DNA from: Lactiplantibacillus pentosus
Lineage (GTDB): Bacteria; Bacillota; Bacilli; Lactobacillales; Lactobacillaceae
Assembly: GCF_003641185.1 (NCBI RefSeq)
Contig: NZ_CP032757.1
Location: 248,001 to 312,000, forward strand
DNA length: 64,000 bases
Reading direction: 5' to 3'
The stretch's first letter is position 1, and the number at the start of each line of letters is the position of its first letter. The translations under genes were made by a program, and so were the position numbers. The notes beneath the pieces are model-generated. The model searched no databases. It saw only the letters and a list, made by a program, of their open reading frames with translations, and had not been told where the DNA came from. This document shows positions 15,442 to 23,938 of the stretch, piece by piece.

Positions 15442-16425
15442 TCATTCGGATAAGTGTTTTTCTAATTCGTGCCAAAAATCTGTATCTAGGGGTTGTTGCT
15501 TCTGATACTGTTCACCCTTAGCAGGAGAAATCGGGGCATACATTGTTGTGAGATCCGGCTTAAGCGGTTCGTTATTAAAATGCCGTTGATTGCCAATTTT
15601 GACAGGGCTAGTGATTGTTCCAATGGTCAGAATGGCGGCGGTCTTTTTCGATTTTGCGACGCGCCCTTTATTGACGCTGGTATAACCAGCTGTTGGGACG
15701 CCAATCGTAGTCACTTGCGGATTTCGTTTCAAAGCCATGATTGTCATCTCAGCCGCACTACCTGTTCGAGAATCCGTGATGACCACGACTTGCTTGTGAA
15801 TGGCCGCATGACTGGCTGGAAAGCGATAGCTGTTGCCAAGCAAGCCACCGTGAATTTGTGTGGCCGTCATCACGACTTGCTTGCCACGGTCAGCATTGTC
15901 AACTTCAGACCACAGGACACCTTTAGGGATGATTGCGGCTAATCCGGCAATCATGGGGTAATAGTCCCCACCTTGATTGTGCGCAAAATTTAAAATAAGC
16001 GTCTGCTGATGACTAACGGTTTTCAGTAGGTTGCGCAGTTGTTGTTGATACTTGTTGGTTTTTTTACTATCGGCCGAAAAGAACGTTGGCACATTCAGCA
16101 CTTGATGCCCGCTGACGTTTGAAATTGACGGATAATTAAGTTGTTCCAATGCTTTTGGAGAATCTGTCGCAAACGAATGCCGATTTCCTTGTTGCAAAAT
16201 TGCACTTAATTCACGCACGGTCTTAACGTTTTTTCCGTGATTCGTCTGTTTTACTAACGCTGACCACTGCTTGGGTTGCTCAATAATGCCATGTTTACTC
16301 ATCTCCGAAATAACTGCCGGGGCTTCGAGATTATCTGTGGTGGTGGGCTGATGGTGACAACCCGCCAGTAAAATTACTAATCCCAACAAGCTGATTTTGA
16401 AATACCGCGTCAAACTTAAAGTCAT
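15442..16425 (-). CDS. S41-peptidase-like lipoprotein
   Basis: A 327-residue protein with a lipoprotein signal: hydrophobic LGLVILLAGC, the lipobox Cys at about residue 22. The C-terminal half is a tail-specific protease (S41) fold: TLILNFAHNQGGDYYPM, then VVITDSRTGSAAEMTIMAL, where the Ser of TGSAAE is in the nucleophile position, and IGVPTAGYTSVNKG. No PDZ domain is seen between the N-terminus and the protease core. It acts outside the membrane; the substrate is unknown. The ATG at 16425 with AAGGA at good distance is preferred over a TTG at 16452. Confidence 0.75.
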   Translation of the reverse strand: MTLSLTRYFKISLLGLVILLAGCHHQPTTTDNLEAPAVISEMSKHGIIEQPKQWSALVKQTNHGKNVKTVRELSAILQQGNRHSFATDSPKALEQLNYPSISNVSGHQVLNVPTFFSADSKKTNKYQQQLRNLLKTVSHQQTLILNFAHNQGGDYYPMIAGLAAIIPKGVLWSEVDNADRGKQVVMTATQIHGGLLGNSYRFPASHAAIHKQVVVITDSRTGSAAEMTIMALKRNPQVTTIGVPTAGYTSVNKGRVAKSKKTAAILTIGTITSPVKIGNQRHFNNEPLKPDLTTMYAPISPAKGEQYQKQQPLDTDFWHELEKHLSE

Positions 16426-16589
16426 ATCATTCAAATCCTTATCAAAAGTCAATTACCGGCCAAAAATGACAGTCTAGGCGCATGACTGACGTAAATGGTT
16501 GGTGGCGTAGCACCTTCAGTTAGTCACTAACATTTTAGAACGTGCTTAAATCATTTCTAACAGTTTAGAATATCTGAGCACAGACCTGA

Positions 16590-16808
16590 TTAGCGATGAC
16601 AATACAGATTGCCACCACCTGCATAAGCGCCATGATCGCCTGCTGGACACGAACCGTGGTAAAGTCCCCCAGATCCGTGTGGTGTCGAAATTCCAGATGG
16701 AAAAGCCGTCTTCGGCCAAGTAGCAGCTTGTGAATTCAAGGTTGGTGTAAACAAAAACAGACTGTCTGCGCCTACTGTAAGTAAAAGGCTTAATACTTTT
16801 GTTTTCAT
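16590..16808 (-). CDS. small secreted Gly/Cys-rich peptide
   Basis: 72 residues. The N-terminus is a signal peptide (MKTKVLSLLLTVGADSLF..., cleavage probably after SQAA near 29), leaving about 43 residues rich in Gly, His, Pro and Ser with two Cys (GSCPAG and LYCHR) that could form one disulfide. AGGGGG precedes the ATG. No family recognised: it could be a bacteriocin-like or signalling peptide or a small wall-associated protein. There is no immunity or export gene next to it, which speaks against a classical bacteriocin locus. Confidence 0.6.
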   Translation of the reverse strand: MKTKVLSLLLTVGADSLFLFTPTLNSQAATWPKTAFPSGISTPHGSGGLYHGSCPAGDHGAYAGGGNLYCHR

Positions 16809-16962
16809 ATGAAAAATCCCCCTAAAAATATCATTTCGCTCCAGTAACCGCTTACATTGTCCCGCTAATCGTCTCCCTTAACAAACTGTTTTCACAAAGT
16901 TTTCAGTTAGTAATCGTCAATCAGTCTAACGACCCTATCATGGCCTTTTAATACGTCAACTC

Positions 16963-17007
16963 AAAAAATGTCGCCACAAACGCTAATCGAGTTTGTGACG
17001 ACATTTT
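16963..17007 (-). terminator. terminator of the TetR gene
   Basis: AAAATGTCGTCACAAAC pairs with GTTTGTGGCGACATTTT (one G:U) and six T follow on the minus strand. The rest of 16809-17125 holds nothing else that I can support. Confidence 0.8.
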
Positions 17008-17125
17008 GAAGGGGCGTCAGACTTTCAAAGACGGCGCCGAAAATAGTTAGTGAAGGTTTGGCTCTTGAGATTGGGCTCGACCGGGGTAATTAACAAAGTA
17101 GTGCGCGGTGGCATGTGACCGTTAC

Positions 17126-17725
17126 CTACGCCTTTTTAGATGGCGATTCTAACGCATTGTTCTTGATAATTTGAGGCCGAATCGTCTGGATGAGTGCGTT
17201 AAAAGAGCTAATGACGTTTGGTAACTGTTCTGAACCGTGTTGGATAACCCACTCCAACAGTGTCATCTGCAAATTAGCTGCCATATCCGCAATCAGGTCA
17301 ATTGGCGTCACCTGAGTTAGTGACTGTGCTTCAATGTAATGCTTCCAGCCATTATGTAGAATCCGTTGAAAATTGACTTTTAGATCAGCTTCTGGCTCAT
17401 GGACGGTAAATAAAATATGAATCGCTTGTTGATTTTCATCTAAGAGCACCCAAATACTTTGCATGAGTTCATCAAAGTTACCATCAATAATCAATTGAAA
17501 GTGTGGCCGAACTTTTTGTGTGAACATTGTGCTGTAATGGGCGACCATTTTATCTAATAAATCATATTTGTCGAGGTAATGGCTATAAAACGTTGAGCGA
17601 CTCGTTAAGGATTGTTGACAAATGTCGGCAATCGTAATTTGACGAAATTTTTTAGTTTTGAGCAAGTCTAGGAAAGCAGTCTGAATATCACGTTCGGTTT
17701 TGATTCTACGGACATCTTTTGGCAT
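17126..17725 (-). CDS. TetR-family regulator
   Basis: 199 residues. N-terminal TetR HTH: TERDIQTAFLDLLKTKKFRQ, then ITIADICQQSLTSRSTFYSHY, where FY.H is the recognition helix signature. The C-terminal domain resembles TetR_C of the DhaS/YbiH-like group (EWVIQHGSEQLP). It is divergent from a small membrane protein and a VOC-family gene, with a palindrome between, and probably represses them and itself. Inducer unknown. Confidence 0.88.
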   Translation of the reverse strand: MPKDVRRIKTERDIQTAFLDLLKTKKFRQITIADICQQSLTSRSTFYSHYLDKYDLLDKMVAHYSTMFTQKVRPHFQLIIDGNFDELMQSIWVLLDENQQAIHILFTVHEPEADLKVNFQRILHNGWKHYIEAQSLTQVTPIDLIADMAANLQMTLLEWVIQHGSEQLPNVISSFNALIQTIRPQIIKNNALESPSKKA

Positions 17726-17798
17726 GGTAGCTCCCTTAATTGATCATAATTAGTAGTAATAAATTAAGCATAGCATATTCGATAATTTTATGAAAATT

Positions 17799-17814
17799 TG
17801 TTCGTTTTCGAACA
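17799..17814. promoter_or_regulatory. probable TetR operator
   Basis: TGTTCGTTTTCGAACA, a six-base inverted repeat, about 75 bp from the TetR start and within the divergent promoter region. Confidence 0.4.
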
Positions 17815-17952
17815 CTTGAAGCCAAACTGTTTGAAAGCGGACAACTGCTCTTATTTTGACAGTCGTAAATTCGGTTGGAATCTCCTATGATGATGTTGTT
17901 GAAAGGAAGCCGGCGTTATTCCCTTTAAATTAAAAGATTAGAGGTAATTGAA

Positions 17953-18219
17953 ATGTATACTTGGACTTTTTGGATTTTAGCAATTTGGTTTGTTATTAAT
18001 GTTATCTGGATGTGGTTTGCTCTAGATAAGCCAGGGTTACAAAAAACGTTTGCATGGATTAACGTGATTGCCGTTGTTTGGGGATTCTGGGTATTCTATG
18101 GAGCCGCACCAGTTGCGGGCCTCCATATTTGGTTTGAAATGCTGAACTGGGTAAATGTACTGTTGGCCTTACTGCAGTTCTACTTCGGTTATCGGCATGC
18201 GACTAAGCAAGCACAATAA
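17953..18219 (+). CDS. three-helix membrane protein
   Basis: 88 residues, Trp-rich, with three membrane helices (about 4-25, 33-52 and 58-80) and a short basic tail. GAGGTAATTGAA gives a good ribosome site. Unrecognised family. Divergent from TetR and 55 bp ahead of the VOC gene, so both are likely targets of that repressor. Confidence 0.65.
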   Translation: MYTWTFWILAIWFVINVIWMWFALDKPGLQKTFAWINVIAVVWGFWVFYGAAPVAGLHIWFEMLNWVNVLLALLQFYFGYRHATKQAQ

Positions 18220-18274
18220 ACGCCATCGTTATTAGGAGAATGTAGGTTGAATGTAGATGAAAGGGTCTGATCAG

Positions 18275-18718
18275 ATGACGAAAGCAACTATTTTCACAGG
18301 GACAATTGACCATTCGGGATTTGTTGTTCCAGACATCGACGCCGCAGTTAATTTTTTCGTGGACGTGTTGGGGTTTGAAGTCCTGCAACGTCCCGGACGG
18401 ATGCAACCAGCAGATGACAGTCTGACACGGTACTTTGGCGTTCATACGGGTGCAGTAATGGAAGGTGCGGCCTTTCTACAGTATGGTGGTCGTAAGATTG
18501 AACTGGTTCAGTGGTCCGCCCCACGACAAGTTGATCCGCAACTGAATCCCGCTGACGTTGGGGCCGCACATCTCGCCATCACGGTCAGCGATTTATCGGA
18601 AGCAAAAGCCTATTTTGAACACCAACCGAATGTCACGGTCAGAGAGATGGGGCCGTTGGGGTTCTTCTACATCACGACCCCTTTGGGAATGGAAATTCAA
18701 ATCATGCAACAATCGTAA
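18275..18718 (+). CDS. VOC-superfamily (glyoxalase/dioxygenase-like) protein
   Basis: About 147 residues with two beta-alpha-beta-beta-beta modules. The metal ligands of the VOC fold are in place: His in TIDHSGFVV, Glu in KIELVQW, His in AAHLAITV and Glu in GMEIQIM. Members include glyoxalase I, extradiol dioxygenases and fosfomycin or bleomycin resistance proteins; this one is not closer to any by eye. An in-frame ATG at 18257 is possible, but AAAGGG fits the ATG at 18275. Likely in one transcript with the upstream membrane protein under TetR control. Confidence 0.8.
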   Translation: MTKATIFTGTIDHSGFVVPDIDAAVNFFVDVLGFEVLQRPGRMQPADDSLTRYFGVHTGAVMEGAAFLQYGGRKIELVQWSAPRQVDPQLNPADVGAAHLAITVSDLSEAKAYFEHQPNVTVREMGPLGFFYITTPLGMEIQIMQQS

Positions 18719-18862
18719 AGCCCAATCTAGCGCCTCTTTTGGGTGATGTCAGTTATTGCGATTAGCCGTCATACGACATGAATGCAATCTAAGATTCCTG
18801 AGCGATTTGGGAATGTTGGGGAGCTGCTCCTTGTCAAGTAGACAAGTCAAATAATTAAAGTC

Positions 18863-19720
18863 TTATGCACTCTTTTGAACGGCATGATTCCGGTATTCTT
18901 CCGGAGTCATGCCGTTTAGTGTTTTCTGACGTCGTTCCGTGTTATACCATGTGACGTACGCCTTGATAATCCCGATTAATTCAACTTCCGAGAGTGGTGC
19001 CTTGAAAGCCAGTTCTTCAGTCTTTAGCTGGCTCCAGAAAGACTCCATGGCACTGTTGTCGCCTGGTGTTCCTGGTCGCGACATGCTATGGACGATCCCT
19101 TTTCCAGATAATAGGGTGTTGTAGTCACCAGAAGTATAAGCCGAGCCTTGATCGGAATGAAGAATCTGTGGTTTCACACCACGAGTTGCTTTCAGGGCCT
19201 GTTTGAGTGTTTCAGATACTAATTCCTTGGTCTCAGTACTGGCGACCGCCCATGCGATAATACTGCGGTCACAAAGGTCTTTAATGGCACTTACACGTAA
19301 GCGTTGCTTCTGGTCGGGCCCAAATTTCAATTCACTACAATCAGTCACCCAAGTCATATTTGGTTGCTCAGGTTTGAAATCATGGCTACCATCTTCGTTT
19401 AGTAACTTATTGGCGTAAATGTGGTCTTTCTTCTCCTGTTTCCGATCATGCTTAGCCGCACGAATTGATGATTGAATCCCGTTACGACGCATGATACGAC
19501 GAACCCGACCCTCACTAACATGGTACGGGGTCTCCTCATTAATATACGTTGTCATGGTCCGGACGCCAAAAATATAATTCTTTGATTCTTCACGCTTAAT
19601 GATATGCGCCAAAATGGCTTCATTCTCCAGTTCATGCGCGTTAACTTTACGGTGAAGCCACTTGTAGTAGGCAGCTCGAGATACACCGACATACTGGCAC
19701 ATGAAACTAATCCCATACAC
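18863..19720 (-). CDS. IS3-family transposase OrfB
   Basis: 285 residues, with HTH_21-like SRAAYYKWLHRK at the start and an rve integrase core. DDE residues: Asp in WVTDCSELKFG, Asp in LHSDQGSAYTS and Glu in NSAMESFWSQLKTEEL, with the G-x-K/R spacing of IS3. The annotated GTG start is probably not used on its own: the frame is open upstream to the slippery site, and the active protein is the OrfAB fusion. Confidence 0.9.
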   Translation of the reverse strand: MYGISFMCQYVGVSRAAYYKWLHRKVNAHELENEAILAHIIKREESKNYIFGVRTMTTYINEETPYHVSEGRVRRIMRRNGIQSSIRAAKHDRKQEKKDHIYANKLLNEDGSHDFKPEQPNMTWVTDCSELKFGPDQKQRLRVSAIKDLCDRSIIAWAVASTETKELVSETLKQALKATRGVKPQILHSDQGSAYTSGDYNTLLSGKGIVHSMSRPGTPGDNSAMESFWSQLKTEELAFKAPLSEVELIGIIKAYVTWYNTERRQKTLNGMTPEEYRNHAVQKSA

Positions 19721-19737
19721 TTGATTAGTGTCGGGAT

Positions 19738-20460
19738 TTACTTTTTTCGAGAGTGCTTGAACTGTGAGATATTTTTCTTTTGCTGGGCATCCATCCTTTC
19801 GAATTCTTGGAGTTTTTTTAATACGGCGACCTCCGTAGAGACATGCGCTAACCGGGCCTTGAGCCGCTTGATTTCTAAGTCCTTTAGTTCCATTTCGGTC
19901 AACTGGCCATTGGCTTCCTTGGTCTTACCGCGACGGTCTGCGAGGGCATCGGGACCACCTTGCTTGAACTTCTTAACCCACGCATACACTTGGCCATAGG
20001 ACACGTTAAAATGGGTCGTGGCGCCGACGTAGTCCATCTCATTGGCGATGACCCACTGCGCGATTTCAATCCGTTCAACCTGTTCAGTCTTTCTACCATT
20101 CTTCATCCGGGTAGTCCTCCTAGTGGTTTTGAGCGATTTACCACTAGTATACCGCTTGACCCACTGGAAGATAACTGAGTTATTAGGGATATTATATTGT
20201 CGAGCTAACTGGGGATACGATGTACCACCGGCCAAATAAGCCTGGACGACTTCAAGCATCAACTCAGGTGTATAGGTACGCTGTGGACGTCGCTGCAATG
20301 CATCAATACCGCCAGTGTTGAAGCGCTCAACCCATTGGAGAACCTGATCACGTTTCACACCATACTCCCGTTCAATAGCATTAGCTGACATCCCATCCTG
20401 TACCAACTTAATATAGAATAGTTTATCTTCTTCACTATATCTCGTACCTTTTCGGCCCAT
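19738..20460 (-). CDS. IS3-family transposase OrfA
   Basis: 240 residues with two helix-turn-helix repeats (YSEEDKLFYIKLVQDGMSAN and a second near residue 60-110), longer than the usual 100 to 170-residue OrfA, then a leucine-zipper-like ELKDLEIKRLKARLAHVSTE region. It ends KHSRKK with the codons CGA AAA AAG TAA, the classic A6G -1 frameshift signal. Shifting leads into VNPDTNQVYG and on into OrfB. Confidence 0.88.
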   Translation of the reverse strand: MGRKGTRYSEEDKLFYIKLVQDGMSANAIEREYGVKRDQVLQWVERFNTGGIDALQRRPQRTYTPELMLEVVQAYLAGGTSYPQLARQYNIPNNSVIFQWVKRYTSGKSLKTTRRTTRMKNGRKTEQVERIEIAQWVIANEMDYVGATTHFNVSYGQVYAWVKKFKQGGPDALADRRGKTKEANGQLTEMELKDLEIKRLKARLAHVSTEVAVLKKLQEFERMDAQQKKNISQFKHSRKK

Positions 20461-20559
20461 AAAAAAATACTCCTTCCTTGGCAGACAAGCTTTAATTATT
20501 TGCTTGTCTACCTTGGTAGGAGTATACCCTGGATTGCTTTTTTGTTCTGATTAATGTTT

Positions 20560-20885
20560 AGCATCAATGTGATTCAAACGGGCTATTTTTCGTTCAAAAG
20601 CTGCCAATTAAGACGCGCTAAAACTAGTACGAGTATACGTAAGTTTGCAGTGAATGATCGTCCTCGCCTTCCGCCTGGAAAGATATTCGAAGGGCAAATA
20701 TGTGCGTACTCAATTTTAGGTGGACGGCTGTTGATTATTAGTAATTAGTTGTTATGCAATTCAACTGTAAGACTCGTATTTGAAATTGCACAGTGGGTTG
20801 CGTGAACTGAAATCGATATTGGCGGCGCTTTCTAGCGCTGTCGGTGTCGGAAAAGGATGAACAGTAAGCCAAATAATAGGCTCGG
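20560..20885. repeat. decayed copy of the structured composite repeat
   Basis: 20600-20750 resembles the ends of unit B with its core deleted: GCAGTGAATGATCGTCCT, then directly CCTTCCGCCTGGAAAGATAT, TTCGAAGGGCAAATATGTGC. 20770-20880 resembles the second half of unit A: GACTCGTATTTGAAATTGCA, CGTGAACTGAAATCGAT, GGATGAACAGTAAGCC. The open frame of 64 codons here is repeat sequence, not a gene. The order matches copy 2 (B then A). Confidence 0.6.
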
Positions 20886-20977
20886 TTAATTGTTGTTTAG
20901 TATAAAGTAACTAGCACAATACGTATTGCATGATCTTTGCTACTCAGTTGACAGTTGCAATTGTCGTAAATGCAGAC

Positions 20978-21017
20978 AAAAAGTCTCACCACGATATTCA
21001 ACATGGTGAGACTTTTT
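20978..21017 (-). terminator. terminator of the MFS gene
   Basis: AAAAAGTCTCACCA pairs with TGGTGAGACTTTTT; works on both strands. Confidence 0.85.
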
Positions 21018-21039
21018 GATTGCAGGACTAAGATTGCTT

Positions 21040-22262
21040 TTATGATTGGGTCGCAGCTGCAACTAACTTTTTCTGGAATTGGAGTCCCATACAGATTACA
21101 CCTAAGATTAGCGCAATAATTCCACTGACCACAAAGACGTTGATACCCATGCCAGCGACTAATTTTGTTAGTGGATTAACAACGAACGGGCTAACGACGC
21201 CACCGATTGAGTAAATTGCAACGTACACACCTAGAGCCATTGAAACACTGTTTTTGCCAACAGAAATTGAAATTAGGTATGGAAATTGGCCCATAGCGAT
21301 ACTCATGGCTGCACCAACGATGAAGCTACCCACGAAGGCTAACCATAGTGAATGACCAAAACCAATCAATAAGTAGGAAAGCCCGTATAGGATAAATGAA
21401 ATCGTGATAGAGGAATATTTGAAACGCTTACCAATGACACCGACAATCAAACCACATAGCATTCCACCAATCAGTGAAATTGTAGACGTTAAGGCAGCTT
21501 GCGAAGTCGCTCCTAGTTTTTCTTCCACCACAAACAAAGAAATATTATTATTCAAAACATTGTTGAGCAGTAGTGTGCAGAATCCCCAAAATGCGCAATA
21601 AAAGACGTATTTATTGAGCTTGATCTGTTCACCGGTGTCTTGCTGATTTCCAGACACGGCTGCCGGGTGGCTGCCGGGTGCATGGGAACTAGCGTAATGA
21701 CCACGATTAAAATAAGCAATGAGAACAAGTAAATCCAGTAGTTATTTACCCAGCCACTGTTAGCGGCTAATTGGCCACCACCCATGATGAAGACGATGCC
21801 ACCTAAATTGGTAAAAGTGGTCGTTAGCCCCATCGTAGACTGTCGTTCAGTTTCGGGCAACATTTGAGAAATCAAAACTTGTGATAGGTTAGTGCAAGCC
21901 CCTTGGCCTAAGCCAACCAGACAGGAACAGAATAGCAAGAAAATAAAATTAGTATGGAAGGCTAGCGGTAGAAAGCCACCAATAATCACGAGTACGACGG
22001 CACTTAACGTTAATGTTTTTAAATTGAGTTTTGTTGCTGTCAACTTACCAATCAGCAGACCGGCTAACATCATAAATAGGTTAGGTAGTGACGTCAGCAT
22101 CTGCACACTTGTATTACTAAGTGAAAAGTTTGCTGCAATGGCAGCATAGGAAGGCGTAATCGCTAATGCAGCCATTCCCATTGAACTGACCGCTAGAACG
22201 CCAATGCGAGTTTTAGAAACGTAAGCTTTGTTTAATACCGGCATCGATTTTGCTGTTTCCAT
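21040..22262 (-). pseudogene. MFS transporter interrupted by an 11-bp tandem duplication
   Basis: Two overlapping frames (22262-21552 and 21657-21040) together make one 12-helix major facilitator protein of about 400 residues. The first half has ITPSYAAIAANFSL and SNTSVQMLTSLPNL; the second has NKYVFYCAFWGFCTLLL. GGCTGCCGGGT occurs twice in a row at 21658-21679. Removing one copy restores a continuous frame (MHPAA then VSGNQQDTG). The break falls in the central cytoplasmic loop. The neighbour is a fumarate-reductase-like flavoprotein, so the cargo may be its substrate. It might be a revertible switch rather than a dead gene. Confidence 0.85.
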
Positions 22263-22307
22263 TTAGGTCATCCCCTTAAAATTAACTAGAACTACGAGAC
22301 GCAGCAA

Positions 22308-23813
22308 TCAGTGCGTTGCCGCTAATTTAGCCTTGGTATAGACTGCTGCGCTAGTACCAGCAATTCGCCCAGAGGTCCACGTGAAGCCAGAAGCTAGCCC
22401 TTCAAAGGCGGGATAACTGTGTCCTTCGTAATACCCACCAGCATTGGCACCGCCAGTATAGAGCCCCGGAATTGGCTTGAAATGATCATCGAGGACAGCT
22501 AAATTACGGTCGACCCGCACGCCGCCGACAGTTCCGAGATAAGCTGCCTGACTAACAAATGCATAGAATGGTCCGTCAACAATTGAGTATGCCAGTGATT
22601 GTGAGCGCTTACTAAATTCGGTGTCATTTTTAGTTGTAACCGCCTGATTATAGCTTGTTACGGTTTGTTTGAACGTGTCAGGGTCCATACCTGCATTCTG
22701 TGCCAATTCGGCCAAAGTTGTCCCTTTAAAGGCTGTTTGGCCAGCGACTGCTTCTTCTGCTAAAGCAGTGAAGTCTCCTTGACCTGTAGCTGCACCGGGT
22801 CCGGCTTGTGAGACTTCCTCACTATTTTGGTCTGCAGTAAACTTGTCGAGAGTTGCCTGGTCGACGATAAAGAAGTATTTTCCTCCCTGAGACCAAGCTG
22901 CGTTTGCCCATTCGACGGTATCATACACCACGTCTTCATTAGCGAATCGTTGACCGGTCATGTTTACCCAGAGTTGCGGTGTCAATAATAGTTGTGTCAA
23001 CGGATTGCCTGAAAAGCCAGCAAGATGTTGGTGTGATGTTTTCTGAGTAACCGTAGATTTGGCTAACTGGGCAGCGTGAATCAAGGCATGACTATCGATG
23101 TCAGTTCCGCCAGCTTTGACCATTGCTGTGAGCCCCTCGCCATTGTTTGGAACACCTAATGTTCGCAGGTTAGTGGTATGCATCGTTCGCGCAACTTTCT
23201 CACGGTCGCCACCATACCCACCAGTGGCAACCACGACAGCCTTTGCATTGATCGTTAATTTCTCACCTGCCGCGGTCGTGGCTGTTGCACCAACGACTTC
23301 GCCATCGTGGATCATCAGGTCGGTAAAAGTCGTATTAAAGTGAAAGTCGATCCCTGCGTCCGTCAATGTCTGTTGAATGCGTTCGTAGCTTTCGTCCTTA
23401 TTCTGGTACATGTGGTAGGAACCACCGCGGTAATCATTGTTACGATGAGCAAATTGAGTGGTCTTGGAAGTGGGATTGAGCTTAATCTCCATACCCATTT
23501 GTTCCAACCAAGCTAGCGTATCTGCAGAACTATTGACGATACGTGAGAGTAAGGCGCCATTAGACAGATAATGATTATAGTCAGCCAATTGTGCAATGGC
23601 TTCTTTGGTTGTAACGTGTAAGCCGGCTTGTTGCTGTTCACGACTGTTGATAGCGAAAAAACCACTTGAAATTTTGGTGTTACCGCCAATTTGGGCTTGT
23701 TTTTCGATAACGGTGACGTTAAGTCCTTGAGTTACGGCGGCGTATGCAGCAGCTAGACCTGTTCCACCTGTACCTGCAACTAAAATGTCGGTATTAATTG
23801 TTTGATTTGCCAT
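22308..23813 (-). CDS. fumarate-reductase-like FAD flavoprotein
   Basis: 501 residues of the FAD_binding_2 family (succinate dehydrogenase/fumarate reductase flavoprotein, urocanate reductase, ketosteroid dehydrogenase). Dinucleotide fold VAGTGGTGLAAAYAA at residue ~12, VIEKQAQIGGNTKISSGFF, and the C-terminal GLYTGGANAGGYYEGHSYPAFEGL with a substrate-site region. There is no FMN_bind domain or haem motif, and no secretion signal, so it is a cytoplasmic enzyme that needs another electron donor. It lies in one transcript with the MFS gene 45 bp downstream and is divergent from AraC. The substrate, probably an unsaturated acid, is not identifiable. Confidence 0.85.
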   Translation of the reverse strand: MANQTINTDILVAGTGGTGLAAAYAAVTQGLNVTVIEKQAQIGGNTKISSGFFAINSREQQQAGLHVTTKEAIAQLADYNHYLSNGALLSRIVNSSADTLAWLEQMGMEIKLNPTSKTTQFAHRNNDYRGGSYHMYQNKDESYERIQQTLTDAGIDFHFNTTFTDLMIHDGEVVGATATTAAGEKLTINAKAVVVATGGYGGDREKVARTMHTTNLRTLGVPNNGEGLTAMVKAGGTDIDSHALIHAAQLAKSTVTQKTSHQHLAGFSGNPLTQLLLTPQLWVNMTGQRFANEDVVYDTVEWANAAWSQGGKYFFIVDQATLDKFTADQNSEEVSQAGPGAATGQGDFTALAEEAVAGQTAFKGTTLAELAQNAGMDPDTFKQTVTSYNQAVTTKNDTEFSKRSQSLAYSIVDGPFYAFVSQAAYLGTVGGVRVDRNLAVLDDHFKPIPGLYTGGANAGGYYEGHSYPAFEGLASGFTWTSGRIAGTSAAVYTKAKLAATH

Positions 23814-23938
23814 AGTTAAGACACTCCCTCGTTCAAATTTACAGCATCAGTATAAAGCTAAAAAGTGCACAAGTTGATAGTGTATAATATCTTTATTAGT
23901 ATGTTTATATATCTTTTAACGATTGTTAGGTGATAATA

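Larger units (their letters stand above)
18832..20518 (-). mobile_element. IS3-family (IS150-like) insertion sequence
   Basis: Two transposase frames on the minus strand bounded by imperfect inverted repeats: CAAGTAGACAAGTCAAATAA at the left (18835 on) matches CAAGGTAGACAAGCAAATAA read inward from the right end (about 20515 down). The shared words CTCCT just outside may extend the repeats, so the ends are uncertain by several bases, and no target duplication could be fixed. An A AAA AAG slippery heptamer (19741-19747) lies at the orfA stop. It looks intact. The right end abuts a decayed structured repeat. Confidence 0.88.

Noticed and set aside
16590..16808. Classical bacteriocin locus around the small secreted peptide
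   Set aside because: No double-glycine leader, immunity protein, ABC exporter or histidine kinase lies nearby; the peptide has an ordinary signal sequence.
20554..20748. 64-codon + strand ORF next to the IS
   Set aside because: Sequence corresponds to repeat unit B ends with the core deleted.
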